Positions 17,590 through 26,488 of a stretch of DNA of 64,000 nucleotides are shown one piece after another. The DNA is from Billgrantia campisalis (lineage in GTDB: Bacteria > Pseudomonadota > Gammaproteobacteria > Pseudomonadales > Halomonadaceae): the NCBI RefSeq assembly GCF_022341425.1, contig NZ_JABFUC010000007.1, forward strand, positions 1 through 64,000. The letters are read 5' to 3'. The first letter of the stretch is position 1. Each line of letters starts with the position of its first letter. The notes under the pieces are model-generated. The model did not search any database, was not told the DNA's origin, and saw only the letters and a program-made list of their open reading frames with translations. The translations under genes were made by a program, and so were the position numbers.

Positions 17590-19001
17590 CAATCCTCCCT
17601 CATGGCACGAGCCAGCATATCGGTGATCGGCTTGGCAATGTAGCTGGCGAAGGTGCGCTCACCGGTGCGGATCATGACCTCCGCGGGCATCCCGGAGAGC
17701 AGCTGCATCTGTTCGGTCATGTCCTGCTTGCCCTCTTCGGTGACACGGACCCGAGCACGGTAATAGCGCTGCCCGGTGGCCTCATCCTCGAAGCTATCGG
17801 CGCTGACATAGATGATTTCGCCATCGATCACGTTGGTTAGCCGCTGGTTGAACGCCGAGAAGCGGATCTCAGCGTGCTGCCCCCGGTAGATGTGGTCGAT
17901 ATCACGGTTGGGAATGCGTGCTTCGACCACGAAGCCGTCGTCACCCGGCACGATGTCGAGAATGGGGTCGCCGGCGCGAATGACCGCACCGATGGTGTGC
18001 ACCTGGCGATCCACCACCGTGCCCGATACGGGGGCGTGGAGCGTGGTGCGCTCGACCTGGTCGCGGAGCGAGACAATGCGCTCTTCGGCTTCGGCGATCT
18101 GCGCCTGGGCATCGCGCAGCTGTTCGCCGACCTCTTTCTGGAACTCCTGGCGGCGCACTTCTTTCTGCAGTTGGTTTTCGCTGATGCGCGACTTGAGGCT
18201 GGCAATCTCGGAGCGGTGCTGGGCGATACGTCCCTCGTATTCCATCACCTGCCGCTCAAGCTCGCGCAGGCGCTGGTTGTCGCCCAGCCCCTCGCGGAAC
18301 AGCGAGCGGAAATCCTCGGCCTCGGAACGCAGCGAACGTACCCGGCGGGTATTCACATCGATCTGGGACTTCAGGCCTTCGATCTGCTCGCGCATCTGCT
18401 GGCTCTGCTCATCCAGGGACTCGAGACTGCCGATCAGCGACTGGCGGCGGGCTGTAAACAGGCTCTGCTGGACGGCCAGCACTTGCTGCACGCGGGGCTC
18501 TTCGCTGTCGAGCAGCTCTGTGGGGAAATCGAGGTGATCGAGGCCCTGCTGCTCGGCGAACAGGCGAACTTCCATGGCGCGATTGAGCAGGTACTGGGAA
18601 CGCGCAATTTCCAGCTGCGAGCGGGATTGGGTGTCACTGAGGATGATCAATGGCTGGCCGGCCTCGACGTGTTCACCGTCCTCGATAAGGATCTCGCGCA
18701 CGATCCCCCCCTCAAGGTGCTGGACAGTCCGCTTGAAGGATTCCATCGACACGTTGCCCGGGGCCACGACCGCAACAGCCAGTGAGGCGGTCAGGGCCCA
18801 GGTTCCGAAGCCCCCGAAAGCCACCAGCAGAATGACCAGCCCCAAGCGCTTGTAGCCCTTGTCACTGGTGGGGAGTTTTTCGGAGTACTCGCCCTCGAGG
18901 GTGTCGCCGCCCTGCTTGGCCGGCGTGACATCGATGGCGGGTGTTGAGTCCGAAGATGACGTCTTGCCCTCGTTGGAGCGCGGGTCGCGTTCGTCTGCCA
19001 T
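17589..19001 (-). CDS. HlyD-family periplasmic adaptor of a type I secretion system
   Basis: 470 residues. A cytosolic, charged N-terminus of about 50 residues precedes one membrane segment (LVILLVAFGGFGTWALTASL). Then come a biotinyl-lipoyl-like half (VEAGQPLIILSDTQS), a long coiled coil (about 150-310), the returning lipoyl part (TLHAPVSGTVVDRQVHTIGA) and the beta-barrel C-terminus ending near GMPAEVMIRTGERTF, the usual HlyD/PrtE signature. It bridges the inner-membrane ABC exporter and the TolC-type channel. The gaps of 3 bp upstream and one shared base downstream indicate one operon. Confidence 0.95.
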   Translation of the reverse strand: MADERDPRSNEGKTSSSDSTPAIDVTPAKQGGDTLEGEYSEKLPTSDKGYKRLGLVILLVAFGGFGTWALTASLAVAVVAPGNVSMESFKRTVQHLEGGIVREILIEDGEHVEAGQPLIILSDTQSRSQLEIARSQYLLNRAMEVRLFAEQQGLDHLDFPTELLDSEEPRVQQVLAVQQSLFTARRQSLIGSLESLDEQSQQMREQIEGLKSQIDVNTRRVRSLRSEAEDFRSLFREGLGDNQRLRELERQVMEYEGRIAQHRSEIASLKSRISENQLQKEVRRQEFQKEVGEQLRDAQAQIAEAEERIVSLRDQVERTTLHAPVSGTVVDRQVHTIGAVIRAGDPILDIVPGDDGFVVEARIPNRDIDHIYRGQHAEIRFSAFNQRLTNVIDGEIIYVSADSFEDEATGQRYYRARVRVTEEGKQDMTEQMQLLSGMPAEVMIRTGERTFASYIAKPITDMLARAMRED

Positions 19002-19004
19002 GGC

Positions 19005-20771
19005 TTACGGCTCCTGGGTGGGGTCGTTAGAACCCGACTTGCCGCCCTGGATGGCGGAGAGTCGGGCATTGGCGGTCTGGCTGACCTGCGAAGGCTTGCG
19101 GGCGAACTGAGCCAGCACTTCGTCGCGGGGACCAAACATGCTGACCTGACCATCCTTGAGCACCAGCAGCTGATCCATGTTCTTCAAGACGCTGGTGCGG
19201 TGGCTGATCACGAACAGTGTCACGCCCTCGGCCTTGAGCTGCTGAATGGCTGACGAGAGCGCCCTTTCGCCGGCCTCATCCAGGTTGGAGTTGGGCTCGT
19301 CGAGCACCACCAGCACCGGGTTTCCGTACAGCGCACGGGCCAGGCCGATACGCTGGCGCTGCCCACCGGAGAGGGCACCGGTGGAGGCCGATATGTAGGT
19401 ATCGTAGCCATTGGGCAGTTCGAGGATCATCTCGTGCACGCCGGCCTTGCGCGCAGCGGCAACGACCTTGTCGGGATCGACCTCACCGAAGCGGGCGATG
19501 TTCTCGCTGATAGTGCCGTCGAACAGCTCGATGTCCTGGGGCAGGTAGCCGATATAGGGGCCCAGCTCATCGCGGTTCCAGTGGAACACCTCCGCACCGT
19601 CGAGCCTGACGCTACCGACCTGGGTAGGCCACACGCCCAGCATGACGCGGGCCAGGGTGGACTTGCCGGCTGCGCTGGGGCCGATGATCCCCACATGTTC
19701 GCCAGCGGGTACGGAAAAGTTGATGCCGCGAATGGTGGCCATGCGCACGCCGGGAGGAGCGGCCGCGATGCTTTCCACGGCGACATCCCCTTTGGGGGCA
19801 GGCAGCGACATGCGCCGCTGCTCGGCGGGGATCTGGGTCAGCAGTTCATTGAGGCGGTCGTAGGCGCCACGCGCACCGACAAACCCCTTCCAGCCGCCGA
19901 TCATCTGGTCGATAGGCGCCAGGGCGCGGCCCATGATGATGGAGCCAGCGATCATCATGCCCGGGGTCATATCTCCCTGCAGCACCAGGTAGGCACCCAG
20001 GCCGAGAATCATCGACTGGGCCAGCAGGCGCAGCACCTTGGAGGTGTTGGTCAAAGCGCCGGCGCGATCGCTGGCCTGAGACTGCTTGGCCAGAAACTGA
20101 TGGTGCTTCTCGGCCCAGCGCCCCATGATGCCCGGCAACATGCCCATGGCATGTAACACCTCGGCGTTGCGCAGGTTGGAGTTGGCCAGGTTTTGGGCCT
20201 GGATATGTTCGCTATTGGCTTCGGCGAGCAGATTCTTGGTGGCCTTCTCGTTGGCGATCGCCAGCACCAGCAACACGATGCCAGCAAAGGTGGCGAAGAA
20301 ACCCAGCCAGGGGTGGAACAGGAACAGCACGGCCAGGTAGACCGGCACCCAGGGCGCATCAAAGAAGGCGAACAGCGAGTTGCCCGTCAGGAACTGGCGC
20401 ACATTGGTCAAGTCGCTGAGCGGCTGGGCGCTCTGCTGCCCTTGCGTGACCACGCTGCGACGGAACATGGCGCTGTAGAGCCGGGCGTTGATGCTGGTAT
20501 CCAGCCGGTTGCCGACCCGCACCAGCATGCGCGAGCGCACCAGCTCGAGCCCGCCCATGACCATAAACAGGAATACGACCAGCAGGGTCAGCATCAGCAG
20601 GGTCTCGACGCTCTGGGTGGTCAGCACCCGGTCGTATACCTGCAACATGTACATCGGTGGGACCAGCATGAGCATATTCACGAACATGCTGAAGAAGCCC
20701 ACCGAGGCAAACGAACTCCGGCAGTCCTTCAAGGCGCGCTGGAGGTCGGTAGCGTCCTGTTGCTTTGCCAT
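19005..20771 (-). CDS. Type I secretion system permease/ATPase (PrtD-like)
   Basis: 588 residues. The membrane half (about 25-300) has several transmembrane helices (FFSMFVNMLMLVPPMYMLQV). The ATPase half has Walker A GPSAAGKST, signature LSGGQRQRIGLARAL, Walker B VLVVLDEPNSNLD and switch His in VISHRT. It belongs to the exporter group that lacks a C39 peptidase domain, so substrates carry an uncleaved C-terminal signal. The likely cargo is the large DUF4214 protein at the left edge. The start at 20771 (MAKQQD) was preferred over an upstream frame start because family proteins begin close to this point; the ribosome site is weak. Confidence 0.94.
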   Translation of the reverse strand: MAKQQDATDLQRALKDCRSSFASVGFFSMFVNMLMLVPPMYMLQVYDRVLTTQSVETLLMLTLLVVFLFMVMGGLELVRSRMLVRVGNRLDTSINARLYSAMFRRSVVTQGQQSAQPLSDLTNVRQFLTGNSLFAFFDAPWVPVYLAVLFLFHPWLGFFATFAGIVLLVLAIANEKATKNLLAEANSEHIQAQNLANSNLRNAEVLHAMGMLPGIMGRWAEKHHQFLAKQSQASDRAGALTNTSKVLRLLAQSMILGLGAYLVLQGDMTPGMMIAGSIIMGRALAPIDQMIGGWKGFVGARGAYDRLNELLTQIPAEQRRMSLPAPKGDVAVESIAAAPPGVRMATIRGINFSVPAGEHVGIIGPSAAGKSTLARVMLGVWPTQVGSVRLDGAEVFHWNRDELGPYIGYLPQDIELFDGTISENIARFGEVDPDKVVAAARKAGVHEMILELPNGYDTYISASTGALSGGQRQRIGLARALYGNPVLVVLDEPNSNLDEAGERALSSAIQQLKAEGVTLFVISHRTSVLKNMDQLLVLKDGQVSMFGPRDEVLAQFARKPSQVSQTANARLSAIQGGKSGSNDPTQEP

Positions 20772-20895
20772 AAGGCGAGTCACCGTTAGAAAAAACTGTT
20801 CAAGCGGGGGAGGTTTAACCGCGGGAGGATACCAGAAAGCCCCCACCTACCGGTAGAGGCTGGCGCTCATCGCCAGGTAAAAGCCACCACTCGGC

Positions 20896-23160
20896 CTACA
20901 GCGCGATGCTGGCCTCCGGGCGGCCATACAGGAACCCCTGATAGAACTGGCAGCCCCGGGAAGCAAGGCAGTGCTGCTGGGCAGCTGTCTCCACCCCCTC
21001 GGCAATCACCTCGAGCTTTAGGCTGGCCGACAGCGAAATGATGGTCTCCACGATGGCGGCGCTGGCCTGGTCTTCCAGCAGTTCACGTACGAAGCACTGA
21101 TCGATCTTGATCTGATCCAGGGGCAGCCGACGCAGATAGGCGAGCGAGGAGTAGCCGGTGCCGAAGTCATCCAGCGACAGCCTGACCCCCAGCGCCTTGA
21201 GCGCGATCATGCGCGCACGCACCTCGTCGGGGTCATGAATCAGCAGCGACTCGGTGACCTCGAGCTTGAGCCGGGAGGGGGCGGCGCCGGTCCGAGTCAA
21301 CACCGCCTGGACCTGGTCGACGAAGCGGCTCTCACGGAACTGCACGGGACTCACATTCACCGACACCGTCCAGCCGGCGGTGGTCGGCACCTCGGCCCAG
21401 GCCACCAGCTGCCGGCAGGCCATCTCCAGCACCCACTCCCCCAGTTCGACGATCAGCCGGGTCTGCTCGGCGATGGGGATGAACTCGGCGGGAGGCACCT
21501 TACCACGCTGAGGGTGCCGCCAGCGCAGCAGGGCTTCCGCGCCAACCGTTCCGCCCCGTGCATCCACCTGCCGCTGATAGGCCACCGCCAGTTCGCCCCG
21601 TCCCAGCGCCTGGCGTAGGTCGATTTCCAACTGGGCGCGGGCCTTGAGCCGCCCCTGCACCTGCGGGTCGAAGAAGCAGACCTGATTGCGCCCGCCCCGC
21701 TTGGCCTGCATCAACGCCAGGTCCGCCTGCTTGAGCGCGTCCTCGAGCGAGACCTCCTGCTGACGGAACAGACTGACGCCGAGGCTCGCCGTCACCACCA
21801 GCGGCTGTCCGGCAATGGTCACCGGCACCTTGAGGGATTCCAACAGCTTGGCAGCGACCCGCTCAACCGCAATGGCGGCCGCATCCGAGTCACCGTGGAT
21901 ATCGTGCAGCAGGATGGCAAATTCGTCGCCACTTAGCCGCGACAGGGTATCGGTATCGCGCAGAATGGTGGCAAAGCGGCCGGCCAAGGCAACCAGAAGC
22001 TGGTCGCCGCAGCGGTGCCCCAGGGTATCGTTCACCGCCTGGAAGTGATCCAGGTCGAGCAGTACCAGCGCCGCCAGCTTGCCGCTGCGATAGCTGTCCT
22101 TGAGCACGCCGTCCAGGCGGTCGAGCAGCAGCCGGCGGTTGGGCAGGCCGGTCAGGGGGTCGAAGAACACCATGTGATGCAGCTCCTGCTCCACGGCCTT
22201 GCGCTCGGTCAGGTCATGGAGGGTGGCGACATAGTGGGTGAGCTCCCCCGCTGGGGTGCGCACGGCGCTGATGGTCAGCCACTGGGGATAGAGGTCGCCT
22301 CCCTTGCGGCGGTTCCAGATCTCGCCCTGCCAGCGGCCGTTGAGCGTTAGCGCTTCCCACATGCGCTGGTAAAATTCGAGGCCTTGCTGGCCAGAATTCA
22401 GCAGCCGCGGATTGCGACCCAGCACCTCCTCCCGCTCATAGCCGGTGATCTGGGTGAAGGTGGTGTTGACATCGACGATATCGCCACTGGCGTCGGTGAT
22501 CATTACGCCCAGGTGGGTCTCGAACGCCGTGGCGGCGATGCGCAGACGCTCCTCCACACGCTTGCTCTCGGTGACATCGCGCACCACCATCACCAACCTG
22601 CCTGCATCTGCATCGGCACTGGCATCGAGGGGACTGAGCACGGCATGGCAGTGGGCGATGCCGCCTTCATCGGCTGACTCGCTGTACTCCAGCTCAGCGG
22701 TGGCGCCCTCGGACCCGATACGCTGCATGGCCGCGCGCAGCGACTCGGCGGACACCCCCGGTAGCAAGTCGACCAGCAGCAGATCGCCCCCCCGCTCCTG
22801 GCTGGCTTGCTCCCGGCCATTGGCGAAGAGGACCCGGCCCTGGCGGTCCAGCACGAAGATTCGATCGGGTATGGCGCTGACCAGCGCCGCCAGCCGGCGT
22901 TCGTTGGCGCGGCGCCGCTGCTCGCTCTCCCGCAGGTCAAGGTAGTGACACACCCCCCACAGGCCAAATCCGGCCAGCAACAGCCAGGCACCGCCCAGCA
23001 GCAGCAGGGTTTGCCACCAGCCAGCCTGCACCGCGCTACGCTCGTAGAGCAGCACGGCGGCAACCACCAAGGCAATCACCAGGGTGATCAAATATATGAG
23101 CCACGTGCACCTGACCACCGACCTGGCGGGGCCACGCGGCAACTCCCTGGATTCGTCCAT
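20896..23160 (-). CDS. PAS-GGDEF-EAL membrane protein (c-di-GMP signalling)
   Basis: 754 residues from the chosen start. Two membrane segments (LIYLITLVIALVVAAVLLY and LLLGGAWLLLAGFGLWG) are followed by two PAS-like sensor regions, a GGDEF domain whose motif reads SGDEF, and an EAL domain with intact GAEALLRW, EVTESLL, DDFGTGYSSL and DQIKID. The intact EAL residues predict c-di-GMP hydrolysis; SGDEF may or may not allow synthesis. The ATG at 23160 has AGGGAG upstream; the open frame reaches 23337 but the extra 59 residues look non-coding. It lies between two polysaccharide loci, and c-di-GMP commonly governs such genes, though no direct link is visible. Confidence 0.9.
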   Translation of the reverse strand: MDESRELPRGPARSVVRCTWLIYLITLVIALVVAAVLLYERSAVQAGWWQTLLLLGGAWLLLAGFGLWGVCHYLDLRESEQRRRANERRLAALVSAIPDRIFVLDRQGRVLFANGREQASQERGGDLLLVDLLPGVSAESLRAAMQRIGSEGATAELEYSESADEGGIAHCHAVLSPLDASADADAGRLVMVVRDVTESKRVEERLRIAATAFETHLGVMITDASGDIVDVNTTFTQITGYEREEVLGRNPRLLNSGQQGLEFYQRMWEALTLNGRWQGEIWNRRKGGDLYPQWLTISAVRTPAGELTHYVATLHDLTERKAVEQELHHMVFFDPLTGLPNRRLLLDRLDGVLKDSYRSGKLAALVLLDLDHFQAVNDTLGHRCGDQLLVALAGRFATILRDTDTLSRLSGDEFAILLHDIHGDSDAAAIAVERVAAKLLESLKVPVTIAGQPLVVTASLGVSLFRQQEVSLEDALKQADLALMQAKRGGRNQVCFFDPQVQGRLKARAQLEIDLRQALGRGELAVAYQRQVDARGGTVGAEALLRWRHPQRGKVPPAEFIPIAEQTRLIVELGEWVLEMACRQLVAWAEVPTTAGWTVSVNVSPVQFRESRFVDQVQAVLTRTGAAPSRLKLEVTESLLIHDPDEVRARMIALKALGVRLSLDDFGTGYSSLAYLRRLPLDQIKIDQCFVRELLEDQASAAIVETIISLSASLKLEVIAEGVETAAQQHCLASRGCQFYQGFLYGRPEASIAL

Positions 23161-23373
23161 GAGCGGCTTGCTCCCTGGGCACGCAGAACCCGCTAAGGCC
23201 ATGAGGGTGGCCGTCACCCTCATGGCATCAGGAGTATGGATATGCTCAGTATGGTGCATGTCAGGCATTCTGCCGAGTGTTTCATACGGCGCGTTGCCTA
23301 GGGCAGAGTGACTGCACTCGACTATGGATGGCAGCATCCGTTACCAGGCTCACCATGGATTGCCTGACATGCC

Positions 23374-24756
23374 TCAATATGCGTTTTTGCTGATAAACCC
23401 CTTGAAGACGGTCAGGATAATGATGCGAAGATCCAGCCAGAGCGACCAATTATCGATATACCATAGGTCATACTCAACGCGCTTTTCCATTTTCTCCAGA
23501 GTATCCGTCTCACCGCGCAAGCCATTGACCTGAGCCCACCCTGTAATCCCGGGCTTTACCTTGTGGCGGCGCATGTAGGATTCCACCAGCTCCTTGTAAT
23601 GCTCGTTGTGCGCCAGGGCGTGGGGCCTTGGCCCTACAATCGACATGCGCCCCTGTAGTACATTGTAGAACTGTGGCAGCTCATCGAGCGAGGTGCGGCG
23701 CAGGAAGGCTCCCACTTTCGTCACCCTTGGATCACCCGGGGTTGCTTGAGTCAGGCGCCCTCCCTCCTCATGATGAACCTCCATAGAGCGAAATTTATAG
23801 ACCTTGAACTGCTTTCCATTGGCACCCGTGCGATATTGCTTGAAAAGCACAGGCCCGGGGGATGTCAGCTTTATTGCAAGAACGATCATGACGCAGATTG
23901 GCAGAATCAATATACTGATAAAAACCCCTAACAAAATATCTTCTATACGCTTTATCACCCTGGCCATACCATCCATCGGCGTCACACTAAGATCAATGGA
24001 GTAGTGGCCAACCACCTCACTCACACGGTGGTTAAGCAAGTGCATATCCTTGAAGTCAGGTATGAAACGGACTTCTGCAGTATGATTTCGCAACGCATGA
24101 AAAATGGTACGCACGACACTCCCCATTTCCAACGGAACGCAGATCCACACTTCACTTGCCCCGGAGTCATTCACTCGCTTGGAGAGCCGTGTCACGCAGG
24201 CCTGATCCGGCATGCCGGACAGTCGCTCGACCCCTGCAATGGAATAGCCCTCTCCCGGCGATGCTCGCATGCCCTTGGCCACATTCACCAGATGATGACC
24301 CGGCCCGATAAGAAACACCGAACGTCTTGCCATTCCCCTCAGGCGCACTCCTCGCAATACCAGTTGTGCTGTCACCCTCGCACTGGCTGCGATGATAAAG
24401 GAAACCAGTAGCGTAACTCCCACCCACAAGCGCGAGTAGCGCTGAGCGGCATCGGCAAGGTAGATAGTAGACATTGCCATCAGCGCTACCATCATCCAGA
24501 CCAGCAGCAATCGCCCAAGCAGCGTTGACACACGGGTGACTCGCCAACGAGAGTAGCCACCCAGGACGGTATTAAATATCACCACCAACAGGGCCATGAT
24601 GGCCATCGCCAGCACAAAACGCTCTGGAAGTTGCAAATTTCCGAAACGCCACACGTGCGCTACCGCCCCGCCCAGCACGATGGACAAGACATCAATAATA
24701 GGCACCATAAGCTGAGCCGGATAGCGCTCTGCAAGCCCTTTAATCTCACCAGGCAT
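23374..24756 (-). CDS. Second WcaJ-like initiating sugar transferase
   Basis: 460 residues with the same architecture as the 14698-16086 protein: N-terminal membrane helices, a Rossmann-like part (RRSVFLIGPGHHLVNVAKGM), a further helix and the catalytic domain with [39 protein letters not shown] and [16 protein letters not shown]. The base composition is clearly lower in GC than the first copy, so it is a diverged paralogue or a transferred gene. Start at MPGEIKG (24756) is chosen over a longer frame; a purine-rich GAAAGAG lies upstream. It lies at the end of the second polysaccharide locus, after a transposase remnant. Confidence 0.9.
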   Translation of the reverse strand: MPGEIKGLAERYPAQLMVPIIDVLSIVLGGAVAHVWRFGNLQLPERFVLAMAIMALLVVIFNTVLGGYSRWRVTRVSTLLGRLLLVWMMVALMAMSTIYLADAAQRYSRLWVGVTLLVSFIIAASARVTAQLVLRGVRLRGMARRSVFLIGPGHHLVNVAKGMRASPGEGYSIAGVERLSGMPDQACVTRLSKRVNDSGASEVWICVPLEMGSVVRTIFHALRNHTAEVRFIPDFKDMHLLNHRVSEVVGHYSIDLSVTPMDGMARVIKRIEDILLGVFISILILPICVMIVLAIKLTSPGPVLFKQYRTGANGKQFKVYKFRSMEVHHEEGGRLTQATPGDPRVTKVGAFLRRTSLDELPQFYNVLQGRMSIVGPRPHALAHNEHYKELVESYMRRHKVKPGITGWAQVNGLRGETDTLEKMEKRVEYDLWYIDNWSLWLDLRIIILTVFKGFISKNAY

Positions 24757-24871
24757 TCTGAATACTCTTTCCGATACTGTGTAATATATCAGCCATGAGC
24801 CCCATTTAAATCTCAATTCGATTTACTGAGATGATAAACAACCACATCATGGAGAAGCACCACAAAAATTG

Positions 24872-25157
24872 GGCTCTTCGTCGTTGGGTGTGGAATCCGG
24901 TCCCAGTGTTGAGCCACGATAGAGCCTCCACGATGACAGCAGGGATGGCATGGACGAGACGGCCTCTTGACGAGGCCACCGCTATGTCACGGTATTCCTC
25001 GACATGCAGCGTAAGCAGGAGCCGGTATCTTCGCCGTTCCTGGCCATGACAAGGACGCCATCAAGGCTCTCAGCGCCTTCCTGAGCGGCGTCGCCGAGAA
25101 CCTGCCCAACGCCGAGGTGACGGTCGACTGGTTCCATATCGTGCAAACCTTCACCAA
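24872..25157 (+). pseudogene. Deleted ISL3-family transposase remnant
   Basis: This stretch matches the start-side end of the intact element at 33752-35100 but in opposite orientation. It begins at the terminal inverted repeat GGCTCTTCGTC, keeps the leader and start codon, then jumps from the second codon to the part encoding VDETASRRGHRYV. A second jump removes the part between the two GCCTTCCTG copies, and a one-base loss breaks the frame. It ends after the VDWFHIVQTFT part; the other terminal repeat is absent. The whole 24757-25196 gap holds nothing else I can support. Confidence 0.88.
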
Positions 25158-25196
25158 TCTGCCTGGCGGGGAGGCCTCCATACCGTTGCTTTCATT

Positions 25197-26471
25197 TCAG
25201 CGCGAACCGAACCCGGTAAACAGGATGCGCACGGTTTTCAGGCAAACCAGCACATCCAGCCACAGGGAAAAGTGCTTGATGTAATAGAAGTCGTACTGCA
25301 GTTTGGTGGTCATGCCGCCCACTTCGGCGGCATAGCCCTGATTCACCTGGGCCCAGCCAGTGATGCCCGGGCGCACGACATGGCGATAGCTGAAGAAGGG
25401 CACATCCTGTTCGTACCACTCCGAGAGCGACGCCGACTCGGGCCTCGGGCCGATGAAGCTCATCTCCCCCTTGAGGATATTGAAGATCTGCGGCAGCTCG
25501 TCCAGGCGGTATTTGCGGATCACCCGCCCCACCCGCGTGATGCGCGGGTCGTCATCGGAGAGGGTAAAGTCCTCACCGCTCATGTCGTGGTACATGCTAC
25601 GAAACTTGAACATCAGAAACGGCCGCGCCCGATAGCCAATGCGCGGCTGCAGGAAAAGGGCCGGGCCCGGGCTGTCGATCTTGACGACAACGGCCACCAG
25701 CAGCATGAGGGGAACCAGCAACGGCAGCATCAGCAGGGCAGCGACAAAATCCATCACCCGCTTGGCACCCACGTAAAACAGTGGCGGCAACAAGGTGCCG
25801 AACTCGTTCTCAGCCAGATGGTCGATCTGCACCCGGCCCGACAGCGACTCCGCCACTTGGCGGATGTGATAGACGGGAATATGCGCCAGAGTGCAGTGCG
25901 CCAGGAATTTTTCCCACTCGGGCGGCATGTCCACGGCACGCAGGTCGGCCACGACGGCGTCAAATCTCACCCCGCCCATATCCACGGAACTCAGCATCCG
26001 CAGGTCTGCCCAGCTTGTGCCCAACAGCTGCCCAGTTCCGCCAAACGGGACCAGCGCCAGCTTGGGCTTGCGAAAGCGCCGGCCAGCGAAGTAACCCAGG
26101 TAAAACCACGCCAGGCTGGCCAGATAGCCACCGAATAGCACCTGGCGAGTATAACCCTCGCGCGTGAAGAGCAGCAGCGCGGCCGCCAAGAGGAAGGCGA
26201 TGGATACCGTGGGCATGATATGCGCCGCCAGCTGCGAGCCGGGAAAGCGAGCCATGCGCCTGAGCGTCAAGGCCGACGCCAGAAAGGCCAACCCAATGGC
26301 GAGCACGGTGTTAAAGCGAACATCCGGCAGGTAGTGCCAGAACTGCCAGCCCCAGCGGTCGATGGCCGGCAGCCCGATGACCAAGGGCATGCCCACCAGC
26401 ACATGGACCGGCAGGCCAAGCAGCAGCACCTCGTACCACCGCGAGTGACGGCGTTCGTATTCATGGCTCAT
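25197..26471 (-). CDS. Third polyprenyl-phosphate sugar transferase
   Basis: 424 residues. Four membrane segments fill the first 140 residues (VLLLGLPVHVLVGMPLVIGL first), followed by a short cytosolic part, another helix (LLMLPLLVPLMLLVAVVVKI) and the catalytic domain with QPRIGYRARPFLMFKFRSM, RKYRLDELPQIFNILKGEM and VRPGITGWAQVNQGYAAEVG. It is of a different subgroup from the two WcaJ-like proteins. It would start a glycan on undecaprenyl phosphate; the sugar is not determinable. It lies 17 bp after the GT4 gene at 26489, in the same direction. Confidence 0.9.
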   Translation of the reverse strand: MSHEYERRHSRWYEVLLLGLPVHVLVGMPLVIGLPAIDRWGWQFWHYLPDVRFNTVLAIGLAFLASALTLRRMARFPGSQLAAHIMPTVSIAFLLAAALLLFTREGYTRQVLFGGYLASLAWFYLGYFAGRRFRKPKLALVPFGGTGQLLGTSWADLRMLSSVDMGGVRFDAVVADLRAVDMPPEWEKFLAHCTLAHIPVYHIRQVAESLSGRVQIDHLAENEFGTLLPPLFYVGAKRVMDFVAALLMLPLLVPLMLLVAVVVKIDSPGPALFLQPRIGYRARPFLMFKFRSMYHDMSGEDFTLSDDDPRITRVGRVIRKYRLDELPQIFNILKGEMSFIGPRPESASLSEWYEQDVPFFSYRHVVRPGITGWAQVNQGYAAEVGGMTTKLQYDFYYIKHFSLWLDVLVCLKTVRILFTGFGSR

Positions 26472-26488
26472 GTTTCATACTTCATGTT

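Noticed and set aside
20772..20895. Terminator hairpin CTGGCG-CTCAT-CGCCAG between the GGDEF-EAL gene and the secretion ATPase gene
   Set aside because: The stem is only six base pairs and no T-run follows on either strand.
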